A stretch of DNA of 64,000 nt from Kingdonia uniflora (taxonomy: Eukaryota; Streptophyta; Magnoliopsida; Ranunculales; Circaeasteraceae). Numbering within the stretch: the first letter of the stretch is position 1; the number at the start of each line of letters is the position of its first letter. Below the pieces are notes generated by a model. It was not told the origin of the DNA and did not search any database. It saw only the letters and a program-made list of their open reading frames with translations. The DNA is taken from contig JACGCM010001272.1 of assembly GCA_014058105.1 (NCBI GenBank), forward strand, positions 1,240,001 through 1,304,000, given 5' to 3'. This document shows, piece by piece, positions 47,833 to 58,560 of the stretch. The position numbers were made by a program, and so were the translations under genes.

Positions 47833-48300
47833 ACGCTCTTCACAGATTCATTTCAAAGTCATCTGATCGATACAAAATCCTTTACCTCCTTCTTCGTGGC
47901 AACCCCACTCCTCTTTCAAACAAACAACAAAAGGAAGTCATTTGGACTCCCGACTGTGAAATGGCTTTCCAAGATCTTAAACGATACTTGGGGAGTCCTC
48001 CTATAATGAGTACTCCAATTGATGGCGAATCACTTACTATGTACTTATCCACAACTGAAGATTCAATCAATTCCGTTCTTATTCGGGAAGATGACGGCGT
48101 AGAAAAACTAATCTACTTCCTCAACAAAATACTTATGCCTACTAAAAAAATGATACACAACAGCAAAAAAATAGCTGTTCGCCTTGGTTTACAGCTCTCA
48201 AAAACTTTGTCCCTACTTTCAAGCTCATCCCATCAAAGTCATCACCAAGTACCCTCTCAAGCTAGCCTCCATCAGCCTCTATCATCACTTCATCTTCGAT
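47833..48300 (+). pseudogene. E4 RNase H (truncated)
   Basis: LTMYLSTTEDSINSVLIRED, KLIYFLNKILMPTKKMIHNS and then LGLQLSKTL followed by frames matching QAHPIKVITKYPLK. The domain ends at about 48300, where the minus-strand antisense gene takes over. This marks the deletion that removed the second RNase H and integrase. Confidence 0.72.
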
Positions 48301-48514
48301 AACCTCGATTGTTCCACGCACATCAAGAGTCTGGGGTACATCATCTTCTGAGCTATCATCACACGCAATACCACCAGATGTTACAAGTCCCTTGTAATAT
48401 TTTGTTCCTTTCTTCCATCTCCTCATACTGTCCTCGAAAGTACACCCTTACTTCCCTACATCTTTCCAGTTTCTCCACGTTCATCAAAGCTTTCACCCCA
48501 TCGAGAAGTTTGCC

Positions 48515-49530
48515 CTACTCTAGCTTCATTGCTTTCCAAGCATCGGCAACTTGCTTTCTTACATATTTTTCAAAAATAGTTTTCTGCAATGCCAAGGCCT
48601 CTTTCTTCTCTTTTTCTAACATTTTCTTCGCTTCAGACAGTGCAGCCTCCTTCGCCTTCTTCGCTTCCAGCTTGAACTTATTTAACGTTGCATTCAGCTC
48701 AGTATTTTCTGCCCTCAACTCCTTCTCTATATTTATGTAGGCAACAACCTGATTTGTCAACTCGCTACTGCCCACAACACGACCCATGGCTTCTGTCACC
48801 AACTTCTTAATCTGCATCAAAGTCATATAATAAGTATTCGAGTGACCTACCAAATTTTTCATTCGGACCAAAGCATTAAAATTTCTCACCTTCGACAAAT
48901 TCCTCTGCCACTCGCTGTAAAACGTATTCAAACTTTTAATCCCCACCAAGCAATCCTCCAGCTCCATCTTTAGCTCATCCGTCCCAGACGTATATGACTC
49001 CATAGTCTTCTGAATTTCCGTCTTTGACTCCTCAACAAATTTCTTCTTCGACGTCCCACCACCAACACTCTTCTTGGGGAGCACACTGCTCGAACCCCGT
49101 AGAGATAACCCCCTAACCACAACAGCTGGTTTAGCAGTAACTTCGACCCCCTCCGTTGACGATTGTCCAATTGTCCTCTTATAATGAAGCAATGGAGGAA
49201 CATCTGAGCTCGCAACCCTCTTCTTTTTATTCCTTCCAAAAGACACTCCCAGCATAGCATCCATCTCAGTATCAGTGTTATACCCTGCCAAGGAAGGATT
49301 TTTAAGTGGCAAACTTACATCCGTGGCTCTCTTATTCTTCGCCGACATTTTTCCGTCGATAACAGGCACCTCCGAACCTTTAACCCTAGACCTTTTTAGA
49401 CTCGCTTCTTGAAAAATTGTACTCAAAAGATCTTAGTCGATAACCAAGTTATTAATCCTCCCAACAAACCCTCTCCTTATCTAATACAATTCCTCATCCA
49501 CTTCAGCTTTCTTCCCGGCTTCCTTCAAGG
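48515..49530 (-). pseudogene. E4 antisense gene, second exon (NLS-like and coiled coil)
   Basis: Starts at the acceptor TTTTATAG|CCTTGAAGG (49531-49532 is the AG). LKEAGKKAEVDEELY is followed by two stops within 35 codons, then an open 303-codon stretch (48515-49426). This contains [12 protein letters not shown] and [13 protein letters not shown] (a basic signal), then [20 protein letters not shown] and a long coiled coil with [20 protein letters not shown] and [20 protein letters not shown]. It corresponds to the C-terminal half of the antisense protein in E1-E3 but is shorter. Confidence 0.72.
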
Positions 49531-49608
49531 CTATAAAACAGAAAAACAATAACAGATTATAAGTATAGCCTTACTCAAATTTCTATCCATCTTAACCATT
49601 TATGTTAC
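49531..49608 (-). other. Intron of the E4 antisense gene
   Basis: Donor GGTTAG|GTAACAT and acceptor CTGTTTTATAG; 78 bp with a pyrimidine-rich 3' end. Splicing joins FHLGLWL to ALKEAGKK in frame, whereas reading through hits a stop. Confidence 0.65.
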
Positions 49609-50440
49609 CTAACCACAAACCTAGATGAAACACTTTTCTTTTTAACGACTCCCCAGGGTCTTTTTGGTCGAACTCATAATTTCCAGATACCAGTAGACGT
49701 TCCTCGGTGTATCGACCTCTAGTTGACACCATGCCATAAAACATTAGCCTCTTCAAGAACCTCGCCAAGTAATAATACCCTTTTAACTTCTGGTTCATTT
49801 TTAATGTGTAGTACACACGCAAATCATCAACAATTATCAACTCCTCCCCTCTGGCCCTAAGTAGGCCATTTATCGCCCCGTATACCCTAAACGTGTCATA
49901 TACGTTCGGATTGAACTGACTAGGAGCCACATCAAAAAAGTTCATTAACTTTTTCTGATCCGCTCTACGAAGAAGCTTCAACCCCTTATTTATTTGTTTT
50001 CGATGCACCAAAATACCATTTAAAGGAATTTCTTGATCGATCATTTCATACTGGTACTCCTCCAACCTTATATCCTCAGGAATACCGTATTTCTTCTTGA
50101 AACTTAATATCTCTTTGGCCTCTGGACCCTCTCCATAACATACTTCCTCGCCCTCCTCCATATCTTCTTTCCCATCCCCACTACCTTCGTGATCCCTACC
50201 TTGGGGATCGTGATCCACATTCATTTTCGTGGCTTCCTCCTTAAAAAGATTGACCACACTAGGTGGCACCCTAAACTGCTCAGCACAACCAAGTATTGCC
50301 CCACTCGACCCAACCCTATATCCCCCTCCCAATTGTTGAACGCACGTCCTCACATTAATCATCAAGGGCTTTACATCTTCGAGATTCACATATATATCTT
50401 TCTCATCATTTTGAATTGGTTCAGCCATTTCAAAATGAAC
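49609..50440 (-). CDS. E4 antisense gene, main exon (no stops)
   Basis: An unbroken frame (the whole open stretch is 49592-50485). I place its exon start after TGATGTACAG at 50441; the first internal Met is at 50428. It contains [58 protein letters not shown] and [16 protein letters not shown]...[15 protein letters not shown]. The pattern FF.VAP.Q.NPN followed 40 residues later by a tyrosine-rich block matches the plant family usually called 'putative gypsy type transposon' (Pfam Transposase_28, from memory). An acidic region (about residues 95-125) precedes it. Function unknown. Confidence 0.7.
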
Positions 50441-51413
50441 CTGTACATCAGATTTCATATTTTTTACATAGTTAGAATCTATCATATGTAATACATATAT
50501 ATGTTTATTAATTCATATATTCATAAAGATATCGTTGTTGAAATTACTCTCCAATACATCATTCGCTTTACTATCTACTACTATCATGTTACATTTATAC
50601 TTCATACTACAGTTCTCGATACAGTTAATTTGATTTTATTCATATTCCTATCTTTTATTAATGTCACATCTGCTCAGTTCTCGATGACTTTTTATTTTTA
50701 ATAATAACATCGATAAACTTGTTAATCTAATTTACATTTTGTCGAATTCCAGAGACCTCAACAGCTTCTCATACATACTTCACCTATTTCCTACCAAAAA
50801 TACCATCATTCAAAAGTTGATCATTCCCCTTTTCTGCACAAAATCTGGCCATATCCGAACAAAAATAATGTTCCTCGACAATCTCGCCGTATCAGAATGA
50901 TAATCTCCCCTCATCTCTACAATCACGCCGTAACTACAGCGCCACTAACCAATCACTCTCTCTACTCATCTCCGTCAATTCTTGCACAACCCAGACCAAA
51001 ACCAATCCATAAAATCCCTATGAATCCATTTCTTCTACCTTCACACCCATACGAATTACACCCAAACCATAATTTCCTTAACTACTCAGTCAAACCCTAA
51101 CGCTATTCTTTTATCTCCTATCTACGAATCATTTGCTTTCGATTCAATTTAACATACATCAACATTCACTTTACTTAAATCTTATACATCTATAACTTAA
51201 TCAATCACAACAGCAAAAATCAAAGTAAGAATCACTATCCTTATTTACGCACTGCTTCCGTATCCCTCTCCTTTGCTCGCTTGGCTCTTTTAATCAGAAC
51301 GCTAATCTCATCCTTTGCAATCGTAGACAACCAATCCAACGAAGAGCAAAAACAATTCACACCAAAGAAAAAAAATGTTTTTAAAAAGTATGAACAGTCG
51401 CCCACCTCTGAAC
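50441..51413. other. E4 leader and first intron of the antisense gene
   Basis: AT-rich. Contains the probable first exon of the antisense gene (about 51241-51400 on the minus strand, ending before a purine/AT-rich stretch). No independent gene is seen. Confidence 0.4.
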
Positions 51414-51421
51414 TATTTATA
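51414..51421 (-). promoter_or_regulatory. Antisense TATA box in E4
   Basis: CTATAAATAG on the minus strand, preceded by CACGTG (a G-box core, 51428-51433) within CAGTCACGTGGGGTC. It occupies the same place relative to the antisense gene as the TATA boxes of E1 and E3. Confidence 0.55.
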
Positions 51422-51968
51422 GACCCCACGTGACTGTTTGTCGCATCACTTTGCAACCGTCCAATTCCTCGAGCGTAATGCCTCATGTGTTATTTCTCGA
51501 TATCTTTGACACTTATCCTTCTCAATATTAACAAACCTCTACATTCGTGCTCAATCCTTTGATATCTCGAAGAGTTTCTTCGGATACATTTATACCAACA
51601 AGAGCACGACCTATCTTATCAAATAGACGATGTACGTCAATTTCCTTATATTTTATACTATCGCCTAAAGAAACACATCTTGCCATAATCTTTTTTCTTG
51701 TTAGTTCCTTTATTTTTAATGTACCTACGAATTACTACATTTTTGGGTCCACATTAGACAACATCTACAGTATCGTTATATTCGACATCTTACCAGAAAA
51801 TTGCTTAAAGCTATTTTCCATTACTACATTTCAACAAATACAATATCCATTCAACAAATAAACAGCACATTCATTCCATTGAAAAAACATCCTACATAAA
51901 TATTTTCATTACATTTCACTGACCATAAGAAATCCTCACCAAGACCTACTTCTACTAAAAATCCAGTT

Positions 51969-52262
51969 TCATAAGCCCTTAGCTGCAGCTTCATCTTCCC
52001 TCTTCACCAATAACTTTGCTCGAGTCCACATTCCACTACAACGTTCAGGAGGATGCCAAAACTGCAATTTGACATGAAAATCAAAGTCCTCCTCAGCCTC
52101 CTTCACTTCTGCCTCACTCATCCCCTCGTAATCAGGCTCCTCCGGATCTTTCATATGCATATAACAGTTCCGAGATACAAAATATTGCGTATACAACACC
52201 CTGTACATTACCTGAACACATCTGAACATACCATCCCGGGCCTGAACTCTCGTCTTCTCCAT
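51969..52262 (-). CDS. E4 antisense ORF A, 97 aa, intact, unknown function
   Basis: Start at [11 protein letters not shown] chosen because E2 begins MVKTR at the equivalent place; an in-frame ATG six codons upstream also exists. Core: [34 protein letters not shown], ending [10 protein letters not shown]. Rich in Glu with scattered aromatic residues. No known domain recognised. This is the only ORF A copy without a break. Confidence 0.55.
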   Translation of the reverse strand: MEKTRVQARDGMFRCVQVMYRVLYTQYFVSRNCYMHMKDPEEPDYEGMSEAEVKEAEEDFDFHVKLQFWHPPERCSGMWTRAKLLVKREDEAAAKGL

Positions 52263-52280
52263 CTTACATGAATGCCTCAC

Positions 52281-53336
52281 ATCTGTAACACTAAGACTTA
52301 TTTATACCCCCTCCAGTCCTGGTTCAACTCTCCGAATTTACTCTGCCTTGGAACTCCATAATTTTAAAGTCTAATCAATCAACCTCGAAATCCGTCCCTG
52401 GCCCTACACGGTCAAATATCTTCGACTTTATCCACATGAACAATAATAGACATACATATCTTCGACTCTACTCATACTCCAAAGTACTTAATAACAATAA
52501 ACATTCAGACACAACTTCGACAAGCATAATTATATCCTTAGATAATTTTTTTATTACATTCGATAACTATCTCATTCGATTAAGTTTCATTTTTAACAAA
52601 TATTTCTCTCTTATTCGATTACAGTTGTACACCTACATTCGACATCTTTTTACTATCCTTTCTTTGATATGTCATTAATTTTGAAGTTTGCTTTTTCACC
52701 AGAATCTGACATTAAAGCCTCTTTCCAGAAGCTCAATGAATCTCAAGTTACTGAACTTCTAAGATCTGCTTCCACAGATAAGAGAAAAAAATATATGCAA
52801 GAAGCCTCTTATGATTTGGCAAGATCTCTAAACGCCCATTCAAGCTTCAGATCTTCATCAATAACATGAACTATTATCCCTTCTCCCCCACTCTGACAAA
52901 CTCCATTACCTTCACCACCGTGTGTTGGCATGACTGGTTCTAACAAATACTACGATCCTCTGCCACATCCTTCCCCCACCCTCCTTACTATGACATAATT
53001 CATAGAACAATCACCAAGACCTTAATTAGAAAAACACCTTACCTCTGATTCCTCACCATCTTCACCCTTCCTCAGCATAGTCTGCCACACTTGGGGTGAC
53101 ATCCTTCCAAAACCACTACCTTTACACCCTCCTCAAAACTCCTAATTTATACCCAACTTCAAAATACCAGATTTATTGTACCGCATTAAATGTACCTCGG
53201 GAATGATTTTGCCAGATACATTTCACTTGGACCTCGGAAATCACAAAAAATGACTCATCTTCTATTCGATAACCTTTTCAGCTTCTAAATTTCTTCTCGA
53301 CACAAACACAAGTGCTTATGTCGAGAATGGGGAGAT
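52281..53336. other. E4 spacer between ORF A and 3' LTR
   Basis: AT-rich; no gene recognised. A short plus-strand ORF (52669-52869) with SFQKLNESQVTELLRSAS has no known match. The purine tract GAGAATGGGGAGAT (53323-53336) primes plus-strand synthesis next to the LTR. Confidence 0.45.
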
Positions 53337-53864
53337 TGTAGTAACATATTCCCTAGATTTGACAAGGATAAGCCAGCAAAGCGTAGTTGAGGACAGCCAT
53401 ACATAATCAAAGGCCTACATTCGAGAAGACGATACATTATAGTTGAAGATAACTCAACATTCCAAAAGATTCCATATGTCCTCGACCTACCAAAAGTAGT
53501 CATTGTGTTTGGTCAAGAAAGAGTTGTTAAAGATCCGCGAAGTTTGCCCACTCCCCCCGGAATAGGAGACTGTTTTTTTTTTGTAAAACTGTCTGTATCT
53601 ACTATAAATACAGGCAGATAATAGATTATTCGAGACTGACGAACCCTGACACTTTTCCAATTATAACCTCTTAACCCTACTATCACTTCACTCTGTAATA
53701 ACTAGCAATATACTAGATTTTACATCAAAATCCTCCTCAAGGTCGTAGTTTTTCTTAGCTTTTACTAAGTTTTTCATATAAAATCTTGTTCATCTAGTCT
53801 TATTGCAGTCTCTTTACGAATAAGTATTGGCGAAGAATTTTCTCCCAGAAAACCTGCTACTGCA
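53337..53864 (+). repeat. E4 3' LTR
   Basis: Starts TGTAGTAACATATTCC and ends CCTGCTACTGCA. Contains TATAAATA (about 53603-53610). Confidence 0.88.
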
Positions 53865-54800
53865 AAAAGGAAACGGCCAGTTGATTATCATGGTATAGTA
53901 CGGTATGCCTATAAGACGTGAGGAAGCTCCCGTATCCAACTTCCATTCTTCTACGATTGAAGCTATTTCTTGAGTTCATCTACTATTATTTTGTTGGTGA
54001 TTTCGGCTTGTCTATTTCCTTGCGGGTAGTATGGATTGGATGGGGAATGATGATGTTGTATTTATTGAGGATGGTCATAACCTTTTCTCCAACGAGCTGC
54101 AGCCCATTATTAACTCGAATCAGGTTGGGGCATTCGAACTGTGTGATAATATGTTCCCAGATAAAAGAGATGACCTTTTCTTTTCAAGTTTGACAAAGAT
54201 GAACTGCTTCTACCCATTTTGTAAAGTAATCTATCGCCACGATTAAGAAATATTGGTTACTTGCCATATTAGGAAATTCGCCCACGAGATTAAGCACCCA
54301 TCGCTTAAAAGGCCAGAATACCTCGCTTGCATGGAGTTTGAGTGCAAGAGCTCGTATTATGTGCCCATGTCGTTAACATGTGTTGTATCTTTGTGAGTAC
54401 TCTTTCGATTGCTTACACATTCTTGGCTAGAATACTCCTTACATAATTGCCTTATTTATAAGTGACTGGCTTGCGGCGTGGGAGCCACAAGTTCCTTTAT
54501 GTAATTCTTTAAGCATTTCATTAGCTTTCTTCTCAAAAAGGCATTTGAGATAAGACCCTCTCACCGATCGGTGATATAAGCGGCCGCTCTGAACTTTATA
54601 ATACTTCGAGTTTTCGATCAACTGTCGGCGTAATTTTGGATTTGCTGGAAGGAGCCCATCATATTTTTTTCTCCGAGCCGAGGTAGGCAATAAAGGGTTT
54701 ACTCCAATCGTTGTCTTCATCTTCATCACCCCCAGTGTTGATCGTACATATAAAGTAGAGATAAATGCTGGGGGTGGACATTACTTCGATTTTTAGATAT
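53865..54800 (-). pseudogene. E3 integrase, N-terminal and core parts
   Basis: Minus strand: LHKGTCGSHAASQSLINKAI (zinc-binding region, within 54439-54729), RHGHIIRALALKLHASEVFW, VAIDYFTKWVEA, then IRVNNGLQLVGE, where the second catalytic Asp (normally RIDNG) is Asn. It continues to PHVL-stop-AYRTT and is cut by E4. Stops and shifts are present. Confidence 0.78.
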
Positions 54801-54805
54801 CATGC

Positions 54806-54934
54806 TTATGTATCCAAGACCCCAGCCAAATAAGTCAAGGAAATGGCATGTTTGTTCTCACCTCGTGGTAAATAGTTGAGAGTTGCTTTCACGAATCTAC
54901 TTATCAGATTAGCTATAAGGGATACATATTTGAC
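54806..54934 (-). pseudogene. E3 linker between second RNase H and integrase
   Basis: SRFVKATLNYLPRGENKHAI and LAGVLDT continue the aRH-IN linker seen in E1 (SRFKKATLDYLPHGENR). The hAT element interrupts the frame at IVKY. Confidence 0.7.
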
Positions 54935-55274
54935 TAGGGCTATACAAAGAAAGTGCGAAACTGCAAAACCGAACTGAACCGAACCTGACAAAACTGATAA
55001 AAAAAATTTGTTTCTAACAAAGTCAGTTCGGTTTTTGACTTGAAAAGTGAGGAATCAGACTAGCCCGGTTCGTTTACTGATTACCCACCCCGGTTAGCCG
55101 ACTAAACCAAACCGGGCCAGTTCCAACTTAACCTTACAGAATAATATAAGCTTGGAGTCTGATGAGTACATTGAGTAGGCCTCAAAATAGATTAACCCTT
55201 TATGTGGTCTTCGCTGTAACTATGGCTCAGCACTCTCACTCTCTCTTCTTTCTCTTATCATTTTAAACTATTTT

Positions 55275-55406
55275 CTAGTAAGAAAGAGAGCTTAAAACAG
55301 AACATTTAAAAGTTGAAACGAAAGAAGTGATTGAAGATATTTTCTAGAAAGAGAGAGAGAGCTTAAAACAGAACATTTAAAAGTTGAAACAAAAGAAGTA
55401 GTTGAA
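55275..55406 (+). repeat. Direct repeat, 71-bp unit, in the hAT interior
   Basis: TTTTCTAG..AGAAAGAGAG then CTTAAAACAGAACATTTAAA occurs at 55291 and again at 55362, two copies just before the aquaporin fragment. It may derive from the 5' leader of the captured gene. Confidence 0.7.
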
Positions 55407-55411
55407 GACAC

Positions 55412-55659
<248 letters not shown>

Positions 55660-56260
55660 TAAACCTTGAATCCCTTTTGTAATTGCTTGTACCCTTTGCT
55701 TAAGTGTTTTGGGATTTATGAAGAAGAGATGATGTGAAGAAATTGTTTGTACCCTTTTGCAATTGCTTGTACCCTCTGGCAACATCAATGTTTAGAAGAA
55801 ATCTGTTTTTGTATGACAGTTACTAGGGAGATGATGTGAAGCCAAATTTTTTATGGGGAGAAGGTCAAAAATTATCATCAATATTTATGGGGAAATAAGT
55901 TTGGTATGGAGAAGAAGATTATTTAAGAATCTGTCTTGTACTCTTGTTAGAAATTGTGTACTCAGAACAAGGTTTGAAGAAGAGGGTTGTACTGTAGCTA
56001 ATGTATTTAATTGTTAAAAAATGGATAACAGATGTTCAGATGCAAAATCTTACTTTACACTTAATTTCAGTTATGATATTTTAAAACTGAATAGAAAAAC
56101 CGAACTAAAACCGGACCAACCAGTTCGGTTTTGGTCCGATTATTTATGAGGCCGGTTCGGTTTCAATTCCCTGTTATAAAAAACTTGGGGTATCCGGTTC
56201 AGTTCGAGGTTTAGGGCCAAAATCGGACCGAACCAGACTGTGTACAACCCTATATTTGAC

Positions 56261-56700
56261 AATCTTTCTTTTTTTCTTGTACTGTTCGAAGTAATGGTGG
56301 ATAATTAGCAAGGAATTTGTAGACTGATAGCTCGGGAACGCCGAGTTCGAGCGCCAAATCGAGCCCATGAATTAAAGCTTCATATTTCGTAACATTGTTT
56401 GAAGCTTCAAAATCTAAGCGGATTGATTTCTCGATTTTGTTGTTTGATGAGGTAATCAGTATGATTCCAATCCCTTACCCTGTAGGTCCTGCTGAGCCAT
56501 CTGTAAGAAGTCTCTATCCTTTCCTTGTAATCTATTCAGCTTACTCGTCAAATGGCTTCAAATGTGGATCTTCTATTATCTCTTATGTTAGGTCAGGGTC
56601 GTACTCCTCCCAACCGAGATCTTTCACAAGAAAATCTGCTATAAAATTAGTAACGGCTTGACCTTTTTTTGAATGACGTTATTCAAACTTGATATCATGT
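56261..56700 (-). pseudogene. E3 second RNase H (archaeal type)
   Basis: Minus strand: RLLTDGSAGPTG-stop-GIGIIL, RLDFEASNNVTKYEALIHG, LGVPELSVY, then frameshifted YQSTNSLLIIHHYFEQYKKK. Catalytic Glu of TEYEA is Lys. The domain resumes across the hAT element. Confidence 0.76.
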
Positions 56701-57180
56701 TCTCCCAAACTGACGGACCATTATTACACTCTTCGTGATTTTTCTTTTTTAGACAAAACTTCTCAGAGTGGGTAGTTTGTCATAATCTTGATAGAACGAG
56801 CTGAAAAGTAGTGCTTGAGCTTCTGTGAAGTGTAAATGAGAGTTAGAAGGAGTCGCTTGATCTTAGAATATCTTATTTCAGCTAGAATGAGGGTTTTATT
56901 AATGAAATAGACTAGTTTTTCAACCTTTCCCTCAAGTTAAATGAGGACCGAGCTGATCGAATTTTTTGTAACTATGAGGTAGATGATTAGTTCCTCATTG
57001 TCTATCGGGGAGCCCATGATGAGAGACTTCCCTCAATAGGTTTTGAGTTCCTAAAAAGCTACTACGCATTCTTCTGTCTACTGAATCTCTTCATTGGGCT
57101 GAACCTTTCTTCATTTGGTACAACCTCAGAGTAGTAAGAATAGCCACTAGTATCGATCTGAAGACTTTGAGATAAATTGA
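56701..57180 (-). pseudogene. E3 RNase H, Ty3 type
   Basis: Minus strand: NEELIIYLIVTKNSISSVLI, VYFINKTLILAEIRYSKIK, LTLIYTSQKLKHYFSARSIK. Point stops within. Confidence 0.76.
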
Positions 57181-58060
57181 TTAATACCAATAATATTGCC
57201 TACGAGTTTCTGCACATTCTTCTTTGTTTTTAAAGAGGGCATGTTGAGGAGAGCTCAAATTTGATCCCTTTCTTGCTGATGAGGTGGCCGAGGAACTTGC
57301 CAAAGTGCACTCTGAATTGATATTTATCAGGGTTGAGCCATATTTTGTATGAGCGTAGAATATGGAAGACTGTGGAGAGATCGGTGATATGGTCATTGGA
57401 CTATAAGCTTTTGCAGAGTATATCATCGATGTAAACTTCAACGATTTTCCCCAAATATGCTTTGAACATTGTCGTTATTAAACTTTGATAAGTTGTTTCT
57501 GCGTTCTTCAATCCGAAAGGCATGACTTTATAATAGTAGAGTCATCTATCAGTGAAAAAGTGGTTTTTTCCTGATCATCATCAAAGAGAGGAATCTGATT
57601 ATATCGAGAAACAATATCCATCATAGATAAGAGCTCGTGTCCTGTCATTGAATCAAGAATTTGATGAATGATTAGAAGAGGAAAATTATCCTTCAAAGTG
57701 TGTTTGTTTAGATTGGTGAAATCTATACAAACCCAGGCTTTCCCATTCCTCTTTGGAATTACGACAATGATGAAGATCTAATTCGGGTGCTTAGCTTCTC
57801 AAATGAATCTCACTTTGATCAACTTATCTATTTCATTGTTGACCTCATCTCGAAGATAATGTGATAGTCTTCTCTATTTTTATTTGACTATCATGGTGTT
57901 GTTGTTGATGCTCAATTTGTGATAGGCCTTGGCTGGGTCGACTCCTGGCATTTCATCAAAAGTCTAAGCAAAGACGTCTCTGTTCATTCGTAAGAAGTAA
58001 ATTAGGGTCTCTTTTTTGTGTTGGACCAACTTAGTACCAATATAGGTACCTCAGCTAGGT
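57181..58060 (-). pseudogene. E3 reverse transcriptase
   Basis: Minus strand: IFA-like TFDEMPGVDPAKAYHKL, then DNFPLLIIHQILDSMTGHEL and motif A MMDIVSRYNQI (Asp codon 57616-57618). After a frameshift come VEVYIDDILCKSL (motif C, Asp codons 57422-57427), FHILRSYKIW and FLGHLISKKG. Both catalytic motifs keep Asp. Several stops and one frame change near 57550. Confidence 0.78.
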
Positions 58061-58169
58061 TCATCAATGTTTATGTACTCTATAGGTTCTTCTGTTGAAG
58101 GTTGATCATCGATATGACCAGCTTTTTGTAATTGTTATGCAGTAAATCTGTTTGAAGCTCAGGAGAGTT

Positions 58170-58560
58170 TTTGACTGCCTTTGATTTCATAGATTCTACC
58201 GTTGTGTTTGAAGAAAAGTGCTTGATAATACGTGGAAGCGATTACTTCTATGTTATGGATCCAATAGTGGCCTATAATCCCTAAGTAGTGAGATTTAGTG
58301 TTGATGATGTAGAATACAACGTCGATTATAGCAGGCTCAATAGTGATTGGTAGGTGATCTTGCCTACACGTTCCTCCTAAGAGCCATTTAAGCCGCTGAT
58401 ATCGATATCGCTTGGAATAACTTAATCGGCCAATCCAATTTGTTCTATCGTGCTTTGGAAAAGAATATTGATACCGCTTCCAGTATTAATTTTTTTTAGC
58501 AAAAAGTTTAGAATTTTATATAAGCGGTATTAATAATCATGGTATGCATTACAAATTTCT
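58170..58560 (-). pseudogene. E3 aspartic protease, active-site Asp lost
   Basis: Minus strand: KINTGSGINILFQSTIEQIG where DTGSG is expected, then PSDIDISGLNGS-stop, LGIIGHYWIHNIEVIASTYY and RIYEIKGSQK. The catalytic Asp is Asn. Confidence 0.72.

Larger units (their letters stand above)
44081..53864 (+). mobile_element. E4: Tat-lineage element without integrase, nested in E3
   Basis: LTRs 44081-44593 (513 bp) and 53337-53864 (528 bp), starting TGTAGTAA and ending CTACTACA/CTACTGCA. Flanks AAGGG and AAAAG match only partly. The primer-binding site TTGGCGCCGTCTGTGGG is well kept. It has gag, protease, RT and part of RNase H. Coding sequence then passes directly into the end of the antisense gene at about 48300, so second RNase H and integrase are deleted. 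It has the best preserved antisense gene of the four. Confidence 0.88.

Noticed and set aside
48309..48740. 143-codon plus-strand ORF in E4
   Set aside because: Opposite strand of the antisense coiled-coil exon; Phe/Ser/Ala bias is a shadow effect.
51547..52678. Plus-strand ORFs in E4 spacer
   Set aside because: AT-rich, no motif, and partly opposite ORF A.
44081..53864. Clean target-site duplication for E4
   Set aside because: AAGGG versus AAAAG do not match well enough to be claimed; E4 borders rest on LTR ends and on the broken E3 integrase.
53918..54246. Plus-strand ORFs after E4
   Set aside because: Mirror frames of the E3 integrase core on the minus strand.
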